Part shown: piece by piece, positions 51,584 through 60,983 of the stretch
Numbering within the stretch: the stretch's first letter is position 1
Layout: every line of letters starts with the position of its first letter
From: Serinibacter arcticus
GTDB lineage: Bacteria > Actinomycetota > Actinomycetes > Actinomycetales > Beutenbergiaceae
Direction of reading: 5' to 3'
NCBI RefSeq assembly: GCF_003121705.1
Contig: NZ_PYHR01000002.1
Location: 1,984,001-2,048,000 of the forward strand
Length of the DNA stretch: 64,000 nt
Notes under the pieces: generated by a model
What the model was told of the DNA's origin: nothing
The model's input: only the letters and a program-made list of their open reading frames with translations
The model's database searches: none
Translations under genes and position numbers: made by a program

Positions 51584-54500
51584 TCATGCCATGGCTCGCC
51601 TCCGACGTCGGACCCAGGCGGCACCCAGGAGCGCCGTCATCAGCACGAGGGCGCCCGCGATGCGGAAGGCGTCCGTGCTGGCTCCCCCGGTGATCGGAAG
51701 CTCGACCCCGGGGATGCGTTCGTTGACGAACCGGTAGACGGCGGTCTGCCCGGCCGCGGGGGCCGTGACGTCCGCCGAGGCGACCGGTTGCCAGGTGCCT
51801 CCGACGAGCTGCTCCAGCCCCACCTGGCGGTAGGCGAGCAGGCTGCCGGGATCGGCGAGGACCTCCGAGAGCGCGTAGCCGTGCCCGGGGCGGACCTCGA
51901 ACGTGCTGGCCGGGTTGCCGCCGGGCAGCTGCTCGGCGCCGTCACGCGTCTCGATCGGGAGCGTGCCCGGACCGGCGAACGCCGCGGGGGTGGCCGTGAC
52001 GTCCCAGGCACCGGCCGTGAACGGCGCGACAGGATCCACGACGTGCTTGAGCAGCGTGATGGTCGCCGTCGCGTTCGTGACGGTGCAGGTGGCCGACGTG
52101 GCCCGGGGCAGCGTGATCGTCCCTGACACGAGCGGGACGGCGGCGCCGGCGCCGTTGACGCAGGTCCAGCCGGTGCCGACGTAGGTCGCCGGACCGCCCG
52201 ACTCCCCCAGCGCGTACGGGGAGCTCGGCGTGATCGGGACGGCGGTCGTCGCCGGGGTCCCGGTGACGCCCGTCGGGCCGGGGCGGTTCGCGGGGGCGCC
52301 GGCCGCCGTCAGCGTCCACGACGTCGGCGCCGCGCTGCCGAAGCTGACGGACTTCACCAGGGTCAGCAGGGCGGCGACGGGGTGCTGCGTGCACAGCGTG
52401 CCGCCGGGCGGACACGTCTCGGCGAGACCGGGCGGGCCGTCGGCCGTGCGCCGCAGGAAGTTGCGCAGCAGGCCGTCGCCGGTGCTCGCGAGCGGGCTGA
52501 CCACGACGGCGTAGCTCACCGTCACCGTGCCGCCGGCGGACACCGTGCCGGTCACCGCGAGCTGGGTGGAGGTCGGCGTGAGGGGGGTCGGTGTCGCCGT
52601 GACGGCGGAGGGCGGCCCGGTCGAGGTGATCGTCGGGCCGGAGATGATGTCGGCGTCGTCCTGCACGCCGGCGAGGTGGTCGGTGAAGGCGATGGCCGTG
52701 GGCGCCGCGCCGAGGCTGCGGAACGCGAGCGAGTACGTCACCGTCTCCCCCGGCGCGACGACGGTCCCGGTCGCGGGGGACGCCGTCTTCACGGGGGCGA
52801 CGATCCCGGAGGAGGTGCAGACCGATCCCGGCGCCCCGGGGGCGGTGCCGACGCAGTTCGCGAGCACCCCGTCACCGATGGCGGCGAGGGCGTTGATCTG
52901 GACCGTGTAACGCACGACGACGGGCGCCTGGAGGGGCGCCATCGCACCCGCGATGCGCAGGACCGGGCCGCCGCCGGCGGCGGGGTCGTAGGTCGCGACG
53001 ACGCCGGCGTTCGCCGGGACCACCTGGACGCTCGCCGGGAGCACGGCGGCATCGTCGAGGATGCTCCGGCCCGTCGTCGGGTTGCCGAAGGTGTCGACCA
53101 GGGAGACGGGCACCGTGGCGGCGCCGGTCTGCGTGAGCGTGATCTCGTACGTCACCTGCGCCCCGGGCATCGGTGTGCCCACGAGCTGCTTGGCCAGGCT
53201 GAGCGACCCCGTCGGCGTGTTGACGATCACGCAGGTCCAGGACTGACCGGCGGTCACCGCGACGTCGAAGGTGCGGACAGCCCCGCTCGCCACGAGCGTC
53301 CCGCCGGCGTTGCGGCACTCGTAGCGCGAGGAGTAGTCCGCGAGCGTGAACGTCGACCCCGCCGCCATCGTCTCGGAGACGGAGTAGGTCGCCCCGGGCG
53401 TGACGGTCTGCGCCGCGATCTGCTGCACCTGGATGCCGTTGGCCGTCCCGGCGGTGGTGGCCGTCGCCACGGTCGTGGCCCCCTGCGCGAGTCGAAGCGC
53501 GAACTGGTCGGTCGGCGACCCGCGGCCGACGACGTCCTTCTGCACCGTGAGCGTGGTCGGGGTGATCGGATGGGCGGTGACGCAGGTCGCGGGGGCGGCG
53601 GCGCACGTGCCCGCGGCGCCCGTCGCGGCGACGCTGTTGGTCAGCGAACCACCCCCGACGTTGCGCACCGTGGCCGTGTAGGTGACGGTCACCGTGGCCC
53701 CGATCGCCAGCGGTCCGCTCCAGGTGATGCGGGGGGTCGGCGTGGCCGAGTAGGCGGCGGAGCCCCCGCCGGTCACCGTGGGTGTGCCGATGGTGGCACC
53801 ACCGATCACGCCCGAGAGGTCGTCCACGAAGGCTGCCGGGTTGGCGGTCGTGTAGGCGACGTCGGCCGTGTTGCGGACCGTCACCGTGTACGTGACGGTG
53901 TCGCCCGGCAGGCGCGGGGTGCCCGAGGCGGGACTCGCGGTCTTGGCAACCGTGTAGTACTGCTCGCGGACGCACGACCCGGAGTCCTGCTTGCTGCCCA
54001 TGCCGTAGATGCCGCCCGTGAAGGGGTTCGAGGGGCTGAGGGTGACGGCGGTCGTCGCGAGGGTGCTGGATCCGGCCGCGGTCGGGACGGAGGACAGCGG
54101 GAGCCGACGCACGGTGTTGTCGCTGAGACCGAGGATGATGTCGTTGCCGGACAGTGCGGCACCCCACACGGAACCGGCCACCAGACCGACACCCGTTCCC
54201 TGCCCGCCCGTGCTGGGGAAACGGACGACCTGGGTCCCACCGGTGACGGCGGCCAGCCCGATGACGGAGCCGTCCGGCAGGGTGAGGAAGTCACCGCCCG
54301 AGGTCCCGCCGCCCGGGAACGTCCCCCAGTTCTGCAACGTGATGGTGCCGGTCCCGGCCTGGGGGGCGAAGTAGATCTGCGAGCTGCCCGCAGCGCCCAG
54401 GAGGAAGCCGGGAGCCCCTGCTCGCACGAAGGCGCTGAGGCCGTTGATCGAGGCGACGGCGGGTGTCAGCGTCCGGGAGGAGCTGACGGTGACGCTGGTC

Positions 54501-56272
54501 GCTCCGGGTGTCAGGAAATCCAGGACGGGGGTGCTGCCGAACCGGACCCCGACGAGCTGGTCGCCCGACGACGTCCAGGCGAGGTCGCCGTAGACCGTGG
54601 TGAGTGCGAGGTCGCGCAGCACGGTGCCGGTGGGGGTGAGCTCGACCAGTCGCGTCTGGGAGTTCGCCCACACGTTCGCCGGGGCGCACTGGGCGACGGT
54701 CACCGTGAGGGTCGCGGCGGGGGCGGGGACGAGCGCCGTCGCGATGTTCGCCGGGCCGTTCGTGTACGTCCCCGTGAGCGGGGCGGTCACCCGCACGGTG
54801 ACGGTGCACGAGACCTGCCCGGCCGCGAGGTCGCCCCCGGCCAGCGCTACTGTGCCGCTCCCGACCGCAGCCGTGACGGTGCCGTTGCCGCAGGTCGACG
54901 TCGCCGCCGCCGGGTTGGCGACCACCAGCCCGGTGGGGAGGGTGTTGGTGAAGGCGAAGTCGTTCTTGGCGGCCAGCTCGGTCGTGTTCGTCACGGTGTA
55001 GGTCAGGGTCGAGGCACCGACGTTCGTGACGGAGGTGGGCGAGAACGACGTGTCGAGGCTCGGAGTCGCATCGAGCACGCGCACGTTGTCGAAGCCGGCC
55101 GGGGTGACTCCGGCGCTGCCGACGGTGGAGACCAGGCGGAGGTTCGCGTTCGCGGCCGTGACGGCGGCGGCCGGTGTGGTCGTCATCTGCTTGCCGCTCA
55201 CGGTCATCGCGGAGCTGAGCCCGACAGCCACGGGGCGGGTTGCCGAGATGGTCCGGTCCGGGTTCGAGCAGCCCTCCAGCGTCGCGCCGACGTTCGCCCA
55301 GGCGCCGGTGGCACCGGGCTGCGCCTGGAACTGGAAGGTCGGCTGGGTGCCGAGCCCCAGCAGCGGGCAGTCGCCGACGACCGTGTCGACGCCGTAGGTG
55401 TAGTAGCGCCCCGTCGTCAGCGCGACCGGGGTGGTGGTCTGGAGCACGACGCCGGACGCGTTCGTCCCCAGGACGCCGCAGCTCAGCGGCGTGTCGAGCC
55501 CGGTCGCCGTCACCAGGTTGCACTCGCGCTGGCTCGAGACGATGTGCTCGCCGTCGCCCCGGCCCGTCAGGACCCCCATGGCCCGGGCGAGCGTCCGGGC
55601 CTCGTTGTAGCTCTGCACGCTTGCAGCCGTGCTGCAGCGGTTCGCGTTCGACGGCGTCGACGCCCACGTCGGCGTACCACCGTTCGCCGTGGCGGTCCCG
55701 TTGTTGAAACCGACCACGATGCCGTTGCAGCGGGCGGCGTCGATCCACTCCGCCGAGCCGGTGTAGGTACGACCTCCGGCACCCGTGTACTGGACGCCGG
55801 CGCCGTGCACCGTGCCGAAGACCTTGGCTCCCCCTGCCGCCTGGGTCATGCCGTTCTCGAAGTCCTCGAGGAAGACGGCCGTCGCCGGCTCGGGGAGGTC
55901 CGCGGCCATGGGGGAGATCGCGGCGCCGGGCGTGGTCCGGGCGATGCGCCCGGCGACCGGCGGCGCGTTCTCGGAGGTGGACTCGGGTGCGCTCCGGACG
56001 GCGTCCAGTGCCGGTGTCGCGGGTGGCGCCGGGTCGGGTTCGTTCGGCTCGAGGGCCCCGGGTTCAGGGTCGGCGGGTCCGGAGATCGACGGGTCGGAGG
56101 GTCCCTCGTCCGTCGAGGCGGTGCCGGTGGACGGCGCTGCGGCCCCCGGCGTCACCTCCGGCGCGGCCGACACCGTGGGAGCCAGCCCGAGGCCCAGGAC
56201 GGCCGCCGTCACCACGGCGGCGGCTCGCCGTACGGCGGCCGCTCGTCGACCGTGCGGTCGGGAACGTCTCAC
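51584..56272 (-). CDS. large LPXTG-anchored pilus-associated adhesin with DUF11-type repeats
   Basis: The 1562-residue protein has a signal peptide (RRAAAVVTAAVLGLGLAPTVSA) and a Cys-containing N-terminal domain (about residues 100-340; ARCNGIVVGFNNG, CSTAAS, RECNLV). A beta-propeller-like segment follows (VWANSQTRLVELTPTGTV...), then several DUF11/CnaB-like repeats (TVTYTVTVRNTADVAY, VTYSLAFRSLGAAP), ending in LPITGGAST, a membrane helix and RRRRRAMA. It is probably the pilus tip or minor subunit. An in-frame ATG at 56362 was passed over because the GTG at 56272 gives a normal 40-residue signal peptide. Confidence 0.88.
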   Translation of the reverse strand: MRRSRPHGRRAAAVRRAAAVVTAAVLGLGLAPTVSAAPEVTPGAAAPSTGTASTDEGPSDPSISGPADPEPGALEPNEPDPAPPATPALDAVRSAPESTSENAPPVAGRIARTTPGAAISPMAADLPEPATAVFLEDFENGMTQAAGGAKVFGTVHGAGVQYTGAGGRTYTGSAEWIDAARCNGIVVGFNNGTATANGGTPTWASTPSNANRCSTAASVQSYNEARTLARAMGVLTGRGDGEHIVSSQRECNLVTATGLDTPLSCGVLGTNASGVVLQTTTPVALTTGRYYTYGVDTVVGDCPLLGLGTQPTFQFQAQPGATGAWANVGATLEGCSNPDRTISATRPVAVGLSSAMTVSGKQMTTTPAAAVTAANANLRLVSTVGSAGVTPAGFDNVRVLDATPSLDTSFSPTSVTNVGASTLTYTVTNTTELAAKNDFAFTNTLPTGLVVANPAAATSTCGNGTVTAAVGSGTVALAGGDLAAGQVSCTVTVRVTAPLTGTYTNGPANIATALVPAPAATLTVTVAQCAPANVWANSQTRLVELTPTGTVLRDLALTTVYGDLAWTSSGDQLVGVRFGSTPVLDFLTPGATSVTVSSSRTLTPAVASINGLSAFVRAGAPGFLLGAAGSSQIYFAPQAGTGTITLQNWGTFPGGGTSGGDFLTLPDGSVIGLAAVTGGTQVVRFPSTGGQGTGVGLVAGSVWGAALSGNDIILGLSDNTVRRLPLSSVPTAAGSSTLATTAVTLSPSNPFTGGIYGMGSKQDSGSCVREQYYTVAKTASPASGTPRLPGDTVTYTVTVRNTADVAYTTANPAAFVDDLSGVIGGATIGTPTVTGGGSAAYSATPTPRITWSGPLAIGATVTVTYTATVRNVGGGSLTNSVAATGAAGTCAAAPATCVTAHPITPTTLTVQKDVVGRGSPTDQFALRLAQGATTVATATTAGTANGIQVQQIAAQTVTPGATYSVSETMAAGSTFTLADYSSRYECRNAGGTLVASGAVRTFDVAVTAGQSWTCVIVNTPTGSLSLAKQLVGTPMPGAQVTYEITLTQTGAATVPVSLVDTFGNPTTGRSILDDAAVLPASVQVVPANAGVVATYDPAAGGGPVLRIAGAMAPLQAPVVVRYTVQINALAAIGDGVLANCVGTAPGAPGSVCTSSGIVAPVKTASPATGTVVAPGETVTYSLAFRSLGAAPTAIAFTDHLAGVQDDADIISGPTITSTGPPSAVTATPTPLTPTSTQLAVTGTVSAGGTVTVSYAVVVSPLASTGDGLLRNFLRRTADGPPGLAETCPPGGTLCTQHPVAALLTLVKSVSFGSAAPTSWTLTAAGAPANRPGPTGVTGTPATTAVPITPSSPYALGESGGPATYVGTGWTCVNGAGAAVPLVSGTITLPRATSATCTVTNATATITLLKHVVDPVAPFTAGAWDVTATPAAFAGPGTLPIETRDGAEQLPGGNPASTFEVRPGHGYALSEVLADPGSLLAYRQVGLEQLVGGTWQPVASADVTAPAAGQTAVYRFVNERIPGVELPITGGASTDAFRIAGALVLMTALLGAAWVRRRRRAMA

Positions 56273-56478
56273 GAGGTCTGAACTCCGGGCCGGGGAACTG
56301 CCGGCGAGGCTCTGCCGTCGGCGGGTCACGAACCTCGCGGAGCAGCAGTGGCGGACCCTCATCCGACATCGAGCTGGCAGCCGGGAACGAGCCCGGCAGT
56401 GTTCAGACTAGGTGCGGTTCCGATCAAGGGCGACCGCACGAGGGGAGTCGATACCCAAACGTGATCTGAGGATCGTCC

Positions 56479-57471
56479 TCAGTCCAGGTGCGCCGGCAGC
56501 CCGAGCGTCGCGAACACGTCCGCGCCGAGGAACACCGTCTCCTCCACGACGACGTCGTCGCGCACCACGAGGGCGTGCACGCCCCACGGGAAGTGACCGC
56601 CGGCCGGGTCCTTGCGGTACTGGGCGAACCCGGGGCCACCGTTGACCTCGACAGGGATCAGTCGCGATCCGAGGCACTCGTGACCGGGGCCGGCCATCCA
56701 GGCCACGACGTCGTCCCGCCCGGCGAGGTACAGCGAGAACGGCGGCATCGACATCACGGCGTCCTCGGCGAGCATCGTCGCGAGAGCCTCCATGTCGTAC
56801 CGCTCGAATGCCGCGACGTACCGGGCCACGACGGCCTCCTCGACGGCGCGCTCGGCGTTCGGTCGCGCCGCCTTCGAGCCGTCCTGGACCGACTTCATCG
56901 TCTCGCGGGCGCGCTGGAGCTGGCTGTTCGCCGCAGCGACGGAGATCTCCAGCAGCTCCGCCACCTCGGCGGCCCGCCACGCGAGCACGTCGCGCAGGAT
57001 GAGCACCGCGCGCTGGGAGGCGGGCAGGTTCTGGAGCGCGGCCACGAACGCGAGCCGCACGCTCTCCCTGCTGACGACGACGTCGGCCGGGTCGGCGATC
57101 ATGGCGTCCAGCACGGGCTCGACGAACGAGCTCGCCGGCAGCGGCTGGCCGAGCGAGGAGGCCACCGGGGGCGACGCCTCGGACTCGAGGTCGACGGGCA
57201 GGGCACGCCGCTTGCGCGCGGCGATCTCGTCGAGGCACACGTTCGTCACGATCCGGTACATCCACGTCCGCACGCTGCTGCGGCCGTCGAACTTGTCGGC
57301 GGCCTTCCACGCGCGTACGAGCGCGTTCTGCACGGCGTCGTCCGCGTCGGAGACCGAGGCGAGCATCCGGTAGGCGAAGCCGCGGAGCTCACCGCGCAAC
57401 CGCTCGGCCTGGTCGAGGACGTCGTCGGACAGAGCGGTGGGGACGGTGGTGGGGTCAGCCTGAACAGCCAT
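56479..57471 (-). CDS. ECF-type RNA polymerase sigma factor with C-terminal SnoaL-like domain
   Basis: The 330-residue protein has sigma region 2 (RLRGELRGFAYRMLASVSDADDAVQNALVRAWKAADKFDGRSSVRTWMYRIVTN) and region 4 (ALQNLPASQRAVLILRDVLAWRAAEVAELLEISVAAANSQLQRARE), then a SnoaL/NTF2-like domain (about 205-330). This is the SigG-like long ECF subgroup, in which the extra domain replaces a separate anti-sigma factor. No anti-sigma gene is adjacent. It lies upstream of the pilus operon on the same strand with a 206-base gap, so a regulatory link is possible but unproven. The ATG at 57471 has AGTGGGG just upstream. Confidence 0.92.
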   Translation of the reverse strand: MAVQADPTTVPTALSDDVLDQAERLRGELRGFAYRMLASVSDADDAVQNALVRAWKAADKFDGRSSVRTWMYRIVTNVCLDEIAARKRRALPVDLESEASPPVASSLGQPLPASSFVEPVLDAMIADPADVVVSRESVRLAFVAALQNLPASQRAVLILRDVLAWRAAEVAELLEISVAAANSQLQRARETMKSVQDGSKAARPNAERAVEEAVVARYVAAFERYDMEALATMLAEDAVMSMPPFSLYLAGRDDVVAWMAGPGHECLGSRLIPVEVNGGPGFAQYRKDPAGGHFPWGVHALVVRDDVVVEETVFLGADVFATLGLPAHLD

Positions 57472-57570
57472 ACCCCACTGGATACCACCCGGCCCCGACA
57501 TCGCACCAGGGCATCTCCGTACAACGTGCGGGAAACAGCGCCACCCACGCCGAGATCGATCCCTCCGCAC

Positions 57571-57622
57571 CGACGGCGATGCCGACCCGATCGCCGTCGC
57601 GACGGAAGGATCGCCGTCGCGA
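57571..57622. repeat. intergenic hairpin with duplicated right arm
   Basis: CGACGGCGAT (57571-57580) is complementary to ATCGCCGTCG, present twice (57590-57599 and 57610-57619), inside a 20-bp-phased direct repeat GATCGCCGTCGCGA (57589-57602 and 57609-57622). It lies between the S4 gene stop and the sigma-factor start. The module recurs near 18.54 kb and 33.46 kb. Confidence 0.7.
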
Positions 57623-57634
57623 GGCGGTGGAGTG

Positions 57635-58000
57635 TCAGCGGCCGCGGATGCGGTCGATCTCGCGGCGCTCCCGCTTCGTCGGGCGGCCGGCGCCGCGGTC
57701 GCGCACCCCGGCGGGTGCGACGAACTCGCGCGGCGGGGGCGGCGGGGAGTGGTCGAGGTAGCAGCGCTGCGCCTCCGGTGCGCCGACGCGCTTGACGATC
57801 ACCCCGGTGACCTCGAGGACCCGCAGGCGGTCGCCGACCCGCGCCGTCACGGTCGAGCCCACGCTGATCGTCGTGGCCGGCTTCGCCTTCTGACCGTCGA
57901 CCTCGACGAGGCCGCCCGAGCACGCCTTGGCCGCACCGGAGCGCGACTTGAACATCCGGACGGCCCACAGCCACGAGTCGACGCGGGCGGCTGCGGGCAT
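57635..58000 (-). CDS. S4-domain RNA-binding protein (Hsp15-like)
   Basis: The 121-residue protein has an S4 fold near the N-terminus (RVDSWLWAVRMFKSRSGAAKACSGGLVEVDGQKAKPATTISVGSTV in segments) and a basic tail (GRPTKRERREIDRIRGR). This matches the Hsp15/YlxJ-like family that binds ribosomal RNA or stalled 50S subunits. The ATG at 58000 is preceded by GGAAG on its strand and is divergent from the GNAT gene. Confidence 0.9.
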   Translation of the reverse strand: MPAAARVDSWLWAVRMFKSRSGAAKACSGGLVEVDGQKAKPATTISVGSTVTARVGDRLRVLEVTGVIVKRVGAPEAQRCYLDHSPPPPPREFVAPAGVRDRGAGRPTKRERREIDRIRGR

Positions 58001-58064
58001 CTTCCGATGGTACGCACGCAGAATGCCCGTGACCGGACCGGGCTCCGCCGTCATCATCGTCGGC

Positions 58065-59170
58065 ATGACGCTCCCCGACGACATCACCGTCGTCCCGCTC
58101 CCCCACCCCGCCGACCCCTGGCTCGTCGAGGGCATGGTCCAGGTGACGCGCGAGGCGATGCTCGCGGACGCGGGCGACGACGACGGCGCCCCCACCGTGC
58201 GCGAGCTGGCTGAGCTGGTGCTCCCCACCGCCTACCGACGGCGCCCGACCGTCGTCGCGCTCGACGGCCGCGCCGGGGAGCGGCCGAGCGCCGTCGTCGG
58301 GCACGGGTACGCCTCGCTCCCCCTCACCGACAACCTCCACCTCGCCCTCGTGGGCGTCGCCGTTCGGCCCGCCCACCGCCGTCGCGGGATCGGGGCGGCG
58401 CTGTGGGAGCAGGTGCTCGCGACCGTGCGCGCCGAGGGGCGCACCACCTGCCTCGCCGCGACCGAGCACCCCGCCGACGTCCCCGCCGACCCGGCGCTGC
58501 GGGTCGAGGCCGCGACCGGTAGCGGCGTCGTCGGGGTCGACGCCGCCACGCGCTTCCTGCAGGCGCGCGGGTTCGCGCTGGCCCAGGTCGAGCGACGCTC
58601 GCGGCTGGAGGTGCCGATGGGGCCCGACGACGCCGAGCGCCTCGCGGCGATGGTGGCCGCCGGCCGCGAGCGGCAGGTGGGCTACGACGTCGTGAGCTGG
58701 CACGGACGCGTGCCCGACCGGTGGCTGGGCGACGTCGCCGAGCTGTTCCGGCGGATGAGCACGGACGTGCCGCTCGGGGAGCTGGACCACGTCGAGGAGG
58801 TGTGGGACGCCGCGCGCGTGCGGACGGCCTTCGACGAGCACGCGGCGCGCGGCCTCGTGCCGTGGGTGTCGGCGATCCGGCACGTGGCCACGGACACGCT
58901 CGTCGCGTTCACGGTGCTGCTGGTGCCGGACGAGCGGCCGGAGATCGCCTACCAGGAGGACACGATCGTGATGGTCGAGCACCGCGGGCGGCGGCTCGGG
59001 GCGTGGGTGAAGCAGGCGAACTACCTGAACCTCACGGCGGGGGATCCCGCGTGCGGCGGCTGCTGACCTGGAACGCCGAGGAGAACGACCACATGCTCGC
59101 GATCAACGTCGCGATGGGGTTCGCCCCGGCCGGCGCCGAGGGTGAGTGGCAGCGGGTGCTGGAGGGCTGA
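58065..59170 (+). pseudogene. two-domain GNAT acetyltransferase, frameshifted near the C-terminus
   Basis: The first GNAT domain has VGVAVRPAHRRRGIGAALWEQVL. The second half has the usual pairing in double GNAT proteins (IAYQEDTIVMVEHRGRRLGAWVKQANYLNL). After about 59050-59051 the expected ending RLLTWNAEENDHMLAINVAMGFAPAG lies in another frame. One added G restores a protein of 368 residues with the normal substrate-proximal terminus. Without it translation stops at 59066, missing the last conserved motif. The start could also be an in-frame ATG at 58023. The acceptor is unknown; the family includes mycothiol-synthase-like enzymes. Confidence 0.82.
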
Positions 59171-59310
59171 GGGCCCGCGCAACCTGGCGGAGCCCGTCTC
59201 ACCATGTGGACCAATAGGGCGATGGGCTGGTGCGGGGCGGGGTCGGGGTGATCCTGGAGGCCGACACCTCCACCCCCCGGTGTCGTCGTCGCGCCCGGAA
59301 GAAGGTCCCC

Positions 59311-60732
59311 GTGTCATCCACGTCCGCCCCCGCAACCACCTCCTCCACCCGCAGGAGGCTGCGGTTCCCCTCGTTCGGGGCCCAGATCGTCATCGCGCTC
59401 GTGCTCGGTGTCGCGCTCGGCTTCGTCGCCCGCCAGATGGGTCCCGTCGACGCCGACGCTCCCAACTGGCTCACCGACGTCCTCGCGACGATCGGCTCCT
59501 CCTTCGTCGGCCTGCTGCGCGCCATCGTGCCGCCGCTCGTCTTCCTCGCGATCGTCGCCTCCATCGCCAACCTGCGACAGGTGAAGAACGCCGCGCGCCT
59601 GGCCGGCCAGACGCTGCTGTGGTTCGCGATCACCGCCCTGATCTCGGTCGCGATCGGCATCACGCTCGGCCTCGTGCTGCAGCCCGGCTCGCGCACCAGC
59701 ATCAGCGCCGACGCCGCCGCCGACCCCGGCCGGAGCGGCTCGTGGATCGACTTCCTCGTCGGCCTGCTGCCGACGAACTTCCTCGGCATCGAGGGCAGCG
59801 CGAACGCGGACTCCGGCTCGGTCGGCTTCAGCTTCAACGTGCTGCAGATCGTGGTCATCGCCATCGTGGTCGGCCTCGCGGCCCTCAAGGTCGGCAAGCA
59901 GGCCGAGCCGTTCCTCACGTTCGCCGGCTCGGCGCTGTCCGTGATCCAGAAGGTGCTGTGGTGGATCATCCGCCTGGCGCCGCTGGGCACCGTCGGCCTC
60001 ATCGGCCGCGCCGTCGCGACCTACGGCTGGAACCTCATCCCCTCGCTCGGGATGTTCACGATCGCCGTCTACGCCGGGCTCGCCCTCGTGCTGTTCGTGC
60101 TCTACCCGGTGATCCTGCGGGCCAACGGCCTCTCGATCCGCCAGTTCTTCCGCGGCGCCTGGCCCGCGATCCAGCTCGCGTTCGTCTCGCGCTCCTCGAT
60201 CGGCACGCTGCCCCTGACGCAGCGCGTCACCGAGCGCAACCTCGGCGTCCCGCGGAGCTACGCCTCGTTCGCCGTGCCGCTCGGCGCGACCACCAAGATG
60301 GACGGCTGCGCCGCGATCTACCCGGCGATCGCCGCGATCTTCGTCGCGCAGTTCTACGGCATCTCGCTCTCGATCACCGACTACGTGCTCATCGCGTTCG
60401 TCTCGGTGGTCGGCAGCGCGGCGACGGCGGGGCTCACCGGCGCCGTCGTCATGCTGACGCTGACCCTCTCCACGCTCGGGCTGCCCCTCGAGGGTGTCGG
60501 TCTGCTCATCGCCATCGACGGCATCCTCGACATGGGCCGCACCGCCGTGAACGTCGCGGGCCAGGCCCTGGTGCCGACCGTCGTGGCCAAGCGCGAGGGG
60601 ATCCTCGACGTCGAGCGCTACGAGTCGGCCTCGGCGGAGGACCTGTTCTCCGACGACGACGACGAGCGCGAGGTCGCGCGCGACGCCGCCGACACGGCCG
60701 CGGAGCTGGAGTCCTCCGGCACGCGGAGCTGA
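59311..60732 (+). CDS. DAACS-family dicarboxylate/amino acid:cation symporter
   Basis: The 473-residue protein has the glutamate-transporter-homologue fold: eight helices and two hairpins. The second-hairpin motif SRSSIGTLPLTQRVTERN and the helix 7 region VPLGATTKMDGCAAIYPAIAAIFVAQFYG correspond to the substrate and Na+ sites (serine-rich motif and NMDGT-like TKMDGC). It imports dicarboxylates or acidic amino acids with cations. The tail is acidic (FSDDDDERE). GAAGAAGG precedes the GTG start. It is a single-gene unit closed by a strong hairpin. Confidence 0.93.
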   Translation: MSSTSAPATTSSTRRRLRFPSFGAQIVIALVLGVALGFVARQMGPVDADAPNWLTDVLATIGSSFVGLLRAIVPPLVFLAIVASIANLRQVKNAARLAGQTLLWFAITALISVAIGITLGLVLQPGSRTSISADAAADPGRSGSWIDFLVGLLPTNFLGIEGSANADSGSVGFSFNVLQIVVIAIVVGLAALKVGKQAEPFLTFAGSALSVIQKVLWWIIRLAPLGTVGLIGRAVATYGWNLIPSLGMFTIAVYAGLALVLFVLYPVILRANGLSIRQFFRGAWPAIQLAFVSRSSIGTLPLTQRVTERNLGVPRSYASFAVPLGATTKMDGCAAIYPAIAAIFVAQFYGISLSITDYVLIAFVSVVGSAATAGLTGAVVMLTLTLSTLGLPLEGVGLLIAIDGILDMGRTAVNVAGQALVPTVVAKREGILDVERYESASAEDLFSDDDDEREVARDAADTAAELESSGTRS

Positions 60733-60769
60733 CCACCTCGGCGCGCTGAGCGCCACCGCACCACCCCGG

Positions 60770-60810
60770 ACGCCCGGGGCGCCTCGAGCTTGTCGAGCCG
60801 CCCCGGGCGT
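60770..60810 (+). terminator. hairpin after the DAACS symporter gene
   Basis: The arms 60770-60787 (ACGCCCGGGGCGCCTCGA) and 60793-60810 pair at 17 of 18 positions around a 5-base loop, 38 bases after the stop. TTCG follows. Confidence 0.78.
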
Positions 60811-60920
60811 TCGTGCGTGCGGAGGCGGCGTGGGTGTCGACGGCGTCGCCCGTCGTCGCCCGCTGCACCGCCCCCGAGGTCACGATTCGGAGTCATCGCT
60901 TGACCTCCCGGCCTCCGATG

Positions 60921-60957
60921 TGGAAACGTCTCCAGCGGGACGGTGTAAACGTTTCCA
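60921..60957 (+). promoter_or_regulatory. two LacI-type operators before the regulator/transporter operon
   Basis: TGGAAACGTCTCCA (60921-60934) and TGTAAACGTTTCCA (60944-60957) are 14-bp dyads with the central CG typical of LacI-family sites, each with six of seven pairs matching. Their centres are 23 bp apart. They lie 27-63 bases before the lacI-type start. Autoregulation by that gene's product is the natural reading. Confidence 0.8.
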
Positions 60958-60983
60958 CATCGACGAGGTGACGAGGAGGTCAC

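Noticed and set aside
56273-56478. Terminator-like dyad in the gap before the adhesin gene
   Set aside because: A short GCCGGG/CCCGGC pairing exists around 56390, but the stem is too short to call confidently in DNA of this composition.
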